A stretch of DNA of 64,000 bases, taken from positions 1-64,000 of the forward strand of contig CAOKWI010000014.1 in NCBI GenBank assembly GCA_948473115.1, written 5' to 3'. The DNA is from an uncultured Lachnospiraceae bacterium (lineage in GTDB: Bacteria; Bacillota; Clostridia; Lachnospirales; Lachnospiraceae). The notes below the pieces were generated by a model. It was not told where the DNA came from. It ran no database searches and saw nothing but the letters and a program-made list of their open reading frames with translations. Positions 62,701 through 64,000 of the stretch are shown here, piece after piece; position 1 is the stretch's first letter; the number at the start of each line of letters is the position of its first letter. The position numbers and the translations under genes were made by a program.

Positions 62701-64000
62701 ACCACTACCAGTATGACCGCAACGGGAACCGGACGGAGAAGCAGCAGGCAGGGGGGACCACACGGTACACCTATGACAGCCTGAACCGGCTGGCGAAAGT
62801 GGAGTACCCGTCCCATACGGAGGAACTTTACTATGACCGTGCGGGGAACCGCAGCTGCAGGGTGGTCGGCGGCGTGGAGGAACTCTATCGGTACGACCCC
62901 CGGAACCGCCTGACGGAATACGCCAGGGGAGGGATGCGTACAAAGTATGAGTATGACAATGCAGGTAACCTTTTAGCCGATGACCGGGCAAGGTACACTT
63001 ACGATGCCTTCAACCGGACGGAGAGGGTGGAGACCTTCGACAGCCACGTGCAGGTCAACCGCTACGACCCGGAGGGCCTGCGCCATGAGCTGGAGGAGGA
63101 CGGGAAGCTGGTACGGTACATCTTCCGCGGGGATGAGGTGGTGGCGGAGGAGACGGAAGGGAACATCATCCGCCTGGTCCGCGGCACGGAACTGCTGGCA
63201 TCGGATGCGGACCATGCCAGAACCTACTACCACTATGCCTCCGACGAACTGGGGAGCGTCACCCATGTGGTGGCGGGACAAGGGAAGGAACCTGCCGGGG
63301 GAGGGGAAGTCCCTGAAGGCATCGTCCTGAACCGCTACGGGTATGACGCATGGGGGAACCTTGCGCTATGCGAGGAAACCGTACCCAACCGCTTCCTGTA
63401 CGCCGGGCAGCAGTACGATCCCGTCACCCAGCAGTATTACCTGCGTGCAAGGTACTACAACCCGGTGATCGCGCGCTTCACCCAGGAGGACACCTACCGC
63501 GGGGACGGGCTGAATTTATATGCATACTGCCGGAACAACCCAGTATGCCATGTGGATCCCAGCGGGCACTGCGGCAAGGATCCCAACGGTGACTTCATGC
63601 CGCCCGCGGTGGTGCCGGAAGGGAAACAGTTACCGGCAGTGTATGTCCCACAGCAGGAGGCGCTGCGGAGGTGGTGTGCCAACTTCCAGGACGACGCGGG
63701 GACAGCCGGGCGTACAGGCACCGGCGGAAATGGCGACTTCATGCCGCCCGCGGTGATACCGAAGCAGCCGCTGCCGTCCCTTGATCCGAAGCGGCCATCC
63801 CTTGTGCCAGAACCGCCAAGGCAGTTACCGGCAGTGATCTATCCCCAGCCGCAGGATTTACTGGGTGGAAATCCCCAGAACCGTGTGAGTGGGCCTGCCG
63901 CGGATGTACCGAACAGTGGTAATAGGGTGAGCGGAGGAGAGAGTGCAGAAACACCTATAGCAAAACCTAATTCTGGTCAAGGATTTTCATCAAAAGGATA
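56757..64000 (+). CDS. VgrG-Rhs fusion effector, truncated by the window end
   Basis: 2,414 residues are visible with no stop. Order: Gp27-like VgrG part (about 1-290, DWQFLRRIANQFGMLIYTD near 160); OB domain (about 300-370); short beta needle (about 400-440: GIDIAAEGDISITAAGDITLQA); a helical linker; hydrophobic helices (about 597-640: VFLDFVNVAIDIAVMC); a Ser/Gly linker; then YD/Rhs repeats (about 770-2270, many YDxxGN units) ending with RYYNPVIARFTQED and DPSGHCG. About 145 Pro-rich residues follow, with GDFMPPAV repeated twice, before the window ends; the C-terminal toxin would follow. Ribosome site GCGGAGG. Delivery by the cluster's own spike is inferred. Confidence 0.93.
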   Translation, partial: MGNTEALELGRIRVDIPVPYTAIKELHITDHANEYGTMHLCLILPGAEENIAGRMEGQPVTVLTPQKEVVFAGLCTGVGLARGNEYVEMCLEARSHAYVTDRVPRSRTFQSQGKTLAGVAGIVLEGYAVSLELERDIPIGQMLSQQEETDWQFLRRIANQFGMLIYTDVKSAGIRLHIGTVPFSSRSLTLEDEYSAKDISMYWDVKQNTREDASAYEFLQRGGTLEDLTVGSGCIVEGKDVPQIVTGSEITSWRGLLRNEVLLSYVDGAVPAPREVFHGSHRGTGTVSDAPAVPFTSVLTGEVSQVCGTDIEVDFGRGPEDTRWIPYTNLLGNDVYAMPDEKDKVFCYYDNGGEVVALGSKVEDTSSPDYDRPYEKSLTANNRMIRFREEGIDLTGDRREFDGGEGRQVKITFSDTEGIDIAAEGDISITAAGDITLQARELPGEGEDPTAWFDCSFEANMEKFTARHEAGAELYLAHNGKVSDPTMLAYLLEMRRMIGESTEKGIARALMSAIRFITENPAFTGQEGQEEPPALVFDSVEDKRISMVALGELQVTVGGSGIRLIGNHVYISTAYFEQLGLQTRGGYPEVSESPRSGMDVFLDFVNVAIDIAVMCNVALYPLKLITVGIYFFRGDYASAALSLIPFCKIGSLFEKAPKVVKALCYVKAGVDIANANVSTSNAISRLGELYSRQGLSMFGDLEAWEGILAVTQGAVDVCQSAKYMNELEGGGNSRRPPEGDETRGSGSGDTGEPKPVAGRPDGSDTKPANNQYGLDPVNVVTGSQKITQTEFVIRDIPGDFLVQRHYESIYRNSGSMLGERWFLNVGSYLSVQGDSAVIILPDRHLERFARQEDGSWRNRRGGDGSVTLTEKNRKYLLYQQDTRKSYWYDPAGKLTAMEDRNGNTIHLKYMGEVLVEMDFPCGQVLTFQYERGKLESITDAIGRTVQYAYEGELLAQVTYPNGGTISYQYTGEGFLTGITDQNGNLYVQNEYARDGRVTRQFLNRDTEHVILYDDHNRTNTFLDMCNGGRVEYHYNTDRLVMKTVYSDGSTEEIRYDDRQNKVWEKDRRGNELSRVYDPGSRLLEETLPNGLYTRYVYNDEGLPAHVWDNAGRQQWYRYDRNGNPTEIRQEIMTGVVRRVQFTYDSLGRVKEILDANGNRTAYTYEGALGLPSTVTTPEGHMSRYTYDRAGRCMEATDGGGTTGYAYNHMDRVTMVTNPLGETTRYYYDGLCNLTKVVRPNQAGRGGSGAGTEYAYDALDGITMTVDPLGNVHATPRDGEGNILKEIHPNAYDPATGDGEGIAYEYDVFNRRTKIRYPDGGVERIKYDAAGNIVEKISPLQYDEAGDGGNGWGYRYDEMNRLAQVTDPEGNVQKRYLYDLHGNIVKLITAEGYLTGSSDQERAGELYRYNHMGWLTESRKPVKKEGGTVLYRLTQYRYDLAGNMTRELRYLDYQTADSGNGAIHTISYEYDRDNRLTRVSDSTGAVLEYGYDGAGRRTREKRRINDTTDQVLSYVHDGAGRVTEVRQSADEEGCGRKASLTRYEYDANGNITRIRLPYGAEVRREYDAADRLVSETHLEKKTGIHNTTRFRYDRAGNLTEVLDNRGNSVRMEYSLLDQETRRTGKDGGITRSFHDLDGRLCRVVRPNEYHRLGEKGQGYGYSYDLLGRLARVTRPDGSLQEENRYDRDGLLVQTTDGAGRSIRYVRDLGGRLVLVHTDGSAAQRYEYDASGNITGAVDGEGNRTEYILDQWGRTVEVRRADGASEHYGYDHAGNLTSSTDANGNTTRYGYNCAGLVERVTDPLGGEESYRYDTGGRLAQVTDRNGTVTSYSYNLYGNLTARTARDPAHPGRDLSETYGYTPEGLLRSAVSGGMSYRYEHDAEGRLVGKSASGRTLLSYGYDLDGNLTRQEDVTGKVTEYTYNALDQLERVTDNGTMVAEYAYYPDGARKSLANGSLYTEYSYDGDRNLAGLKTVLGTEVLADNHYQYDRNGNRTEKQQAGGTTRYTYDSLNRLAKVEYPSHTEELYYDRAGNRSCRVVGGVEELYRYDPRNRLTEYARGGMRTKYEYDNAGNLLADDRARYTYDAFNRTERVETFDSHVQVNRYDPEGLRHELEEDGKLVRYIFRGDEVVAEETEGNIIRLVRGTELLASDADHARTYYHYASDELGSVTHVVAGQGKEPAGGGEVPEGIVLNRYGYDAWGNLALCEETVPNRFLYAGQQYDPVTQQYYLRARYYNPVIARFTQEDTYRGDGLNLYAYCRNNPVCHVDPSGHCGKDPNGDFMPPAVVPEGKQLPAVYVPQQEALRRWCANFQDDAGTAGRTGTGGNGDFMPPAVIPKQPLPSLDPKRPSLVPEPPRQLPAVIYPQPQDLLGGNPQNRVSGPAADVPNSGNRVSGGESAETPIAKPNSGQGFSSKG

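Noticed and set aside
36876..64000. Prophage
   Set aside because: Contractile-tail-like genes are present, but no integrase, terminase, portal, capsid, holin or lysin was seen, while FHA, PP2C, Hsp70 and VgrG-Rhs genes point to an injection system.

Overview
The window looks like a chromosome segment of a low-to-mid GC Firmicute, most likely a gut Lachnospiraceae/Clostridia member. Pointers are clostridial-type lipoprotein ABC systems, an Agr (AgrBD/AgrCA) quorum-sensing locus, a GH42 beta-galactosidase, a MetNIQ-CysK-Rrf2 sulfur block, purine-rich GGAGG ribosome sites and a short holin-like toxin peptide. No rRNA, tRNA, CRISPR array or phage structural/integration module was recognised. The species call is inference.

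Region 1 (1-4.1 kb) is accessory. A minus-strand DUF4157-deaminase toxin-like gene has its 5' end split by an A8 tract. It is followed by a decayed Wadjet-type (DUF2397/DUF2398/SMC-like/DUF2399) plasmid-defence operon carrying deletions and frameshifts. Region 2 (4.1-10.5 kb, minus strand) is a carbohydrate-type ABC importer operon (ATPase, two permeases, binding protein) with a small OB-like lipoprotein downstream and an FRG-domain protein upstream. Region 3 (10.6-14.2 kb) is an AT-rich island with a PLD-helicase-DUF3427 protein and a NUDIX hydrolase, a plausible defence pair.

Region 4 (14.4-33.2 kb) is mostly housekeeping. It holds an amino-acid ABC transporter whose binding protein is circularly permuted, a helical-bundle protein, an HD hydrolase, an orphan HATPase, truA, an XRE-membrane regulator, an LspA-like peptidase, a carbamate-kinase-like enzyme, GH42, Uma2, aroA, a holin-like small toxin, cysK, metNIQ and an Rrf2 regulator. 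Intergenic gaps here carry several families of palindromic mobile-like elements. Several genes are preceded, right up to the ribosome site, by degenerate short-unit tandem repeats.

Region 5 (33.3-64 kb) is the most striking part. An AgrA/AgrC two-component pair and an agrD-agrB pair lead directly into a roughly 27-kb, same-strand, tightly packed cluster that reads as a contractile-injection-system (type VI-like) locus. It contains a VWA membrane protein, a large sheath-like protein, two Hcp/TssD-like tube proteins, a J-domain protein, two FHA proteins, an active-looking and a degenerate PP2C phosphatase, three unrecognised probable structural proteins, an Hsp70-like ATPase, a DUF4280 (PAAR-like) protein with a papain-like tail, a DcrB/Eag-like chaperone, a VgrG spike, a pentapeptide protein, an immunity-like protein, and a giant VgrG-Rhs fusion that runs off the window before its C-terminal toxin.

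Working model (inference): AgrD peptide sensed by AgrC/AgrA drives the agrD promoter, which has LytTR-like direct repeats, and possibly the injection cluster behind it. The FHA/PP2C/VWA module would gate assembly. Hsp70/J proteins would take the place of a ClpV-like remodeller. The VgrG-Rhs polypeptide would be the delivered effector, and the DUF4157-deaminase at the left edge may be a detached cargo of the same kind of system.
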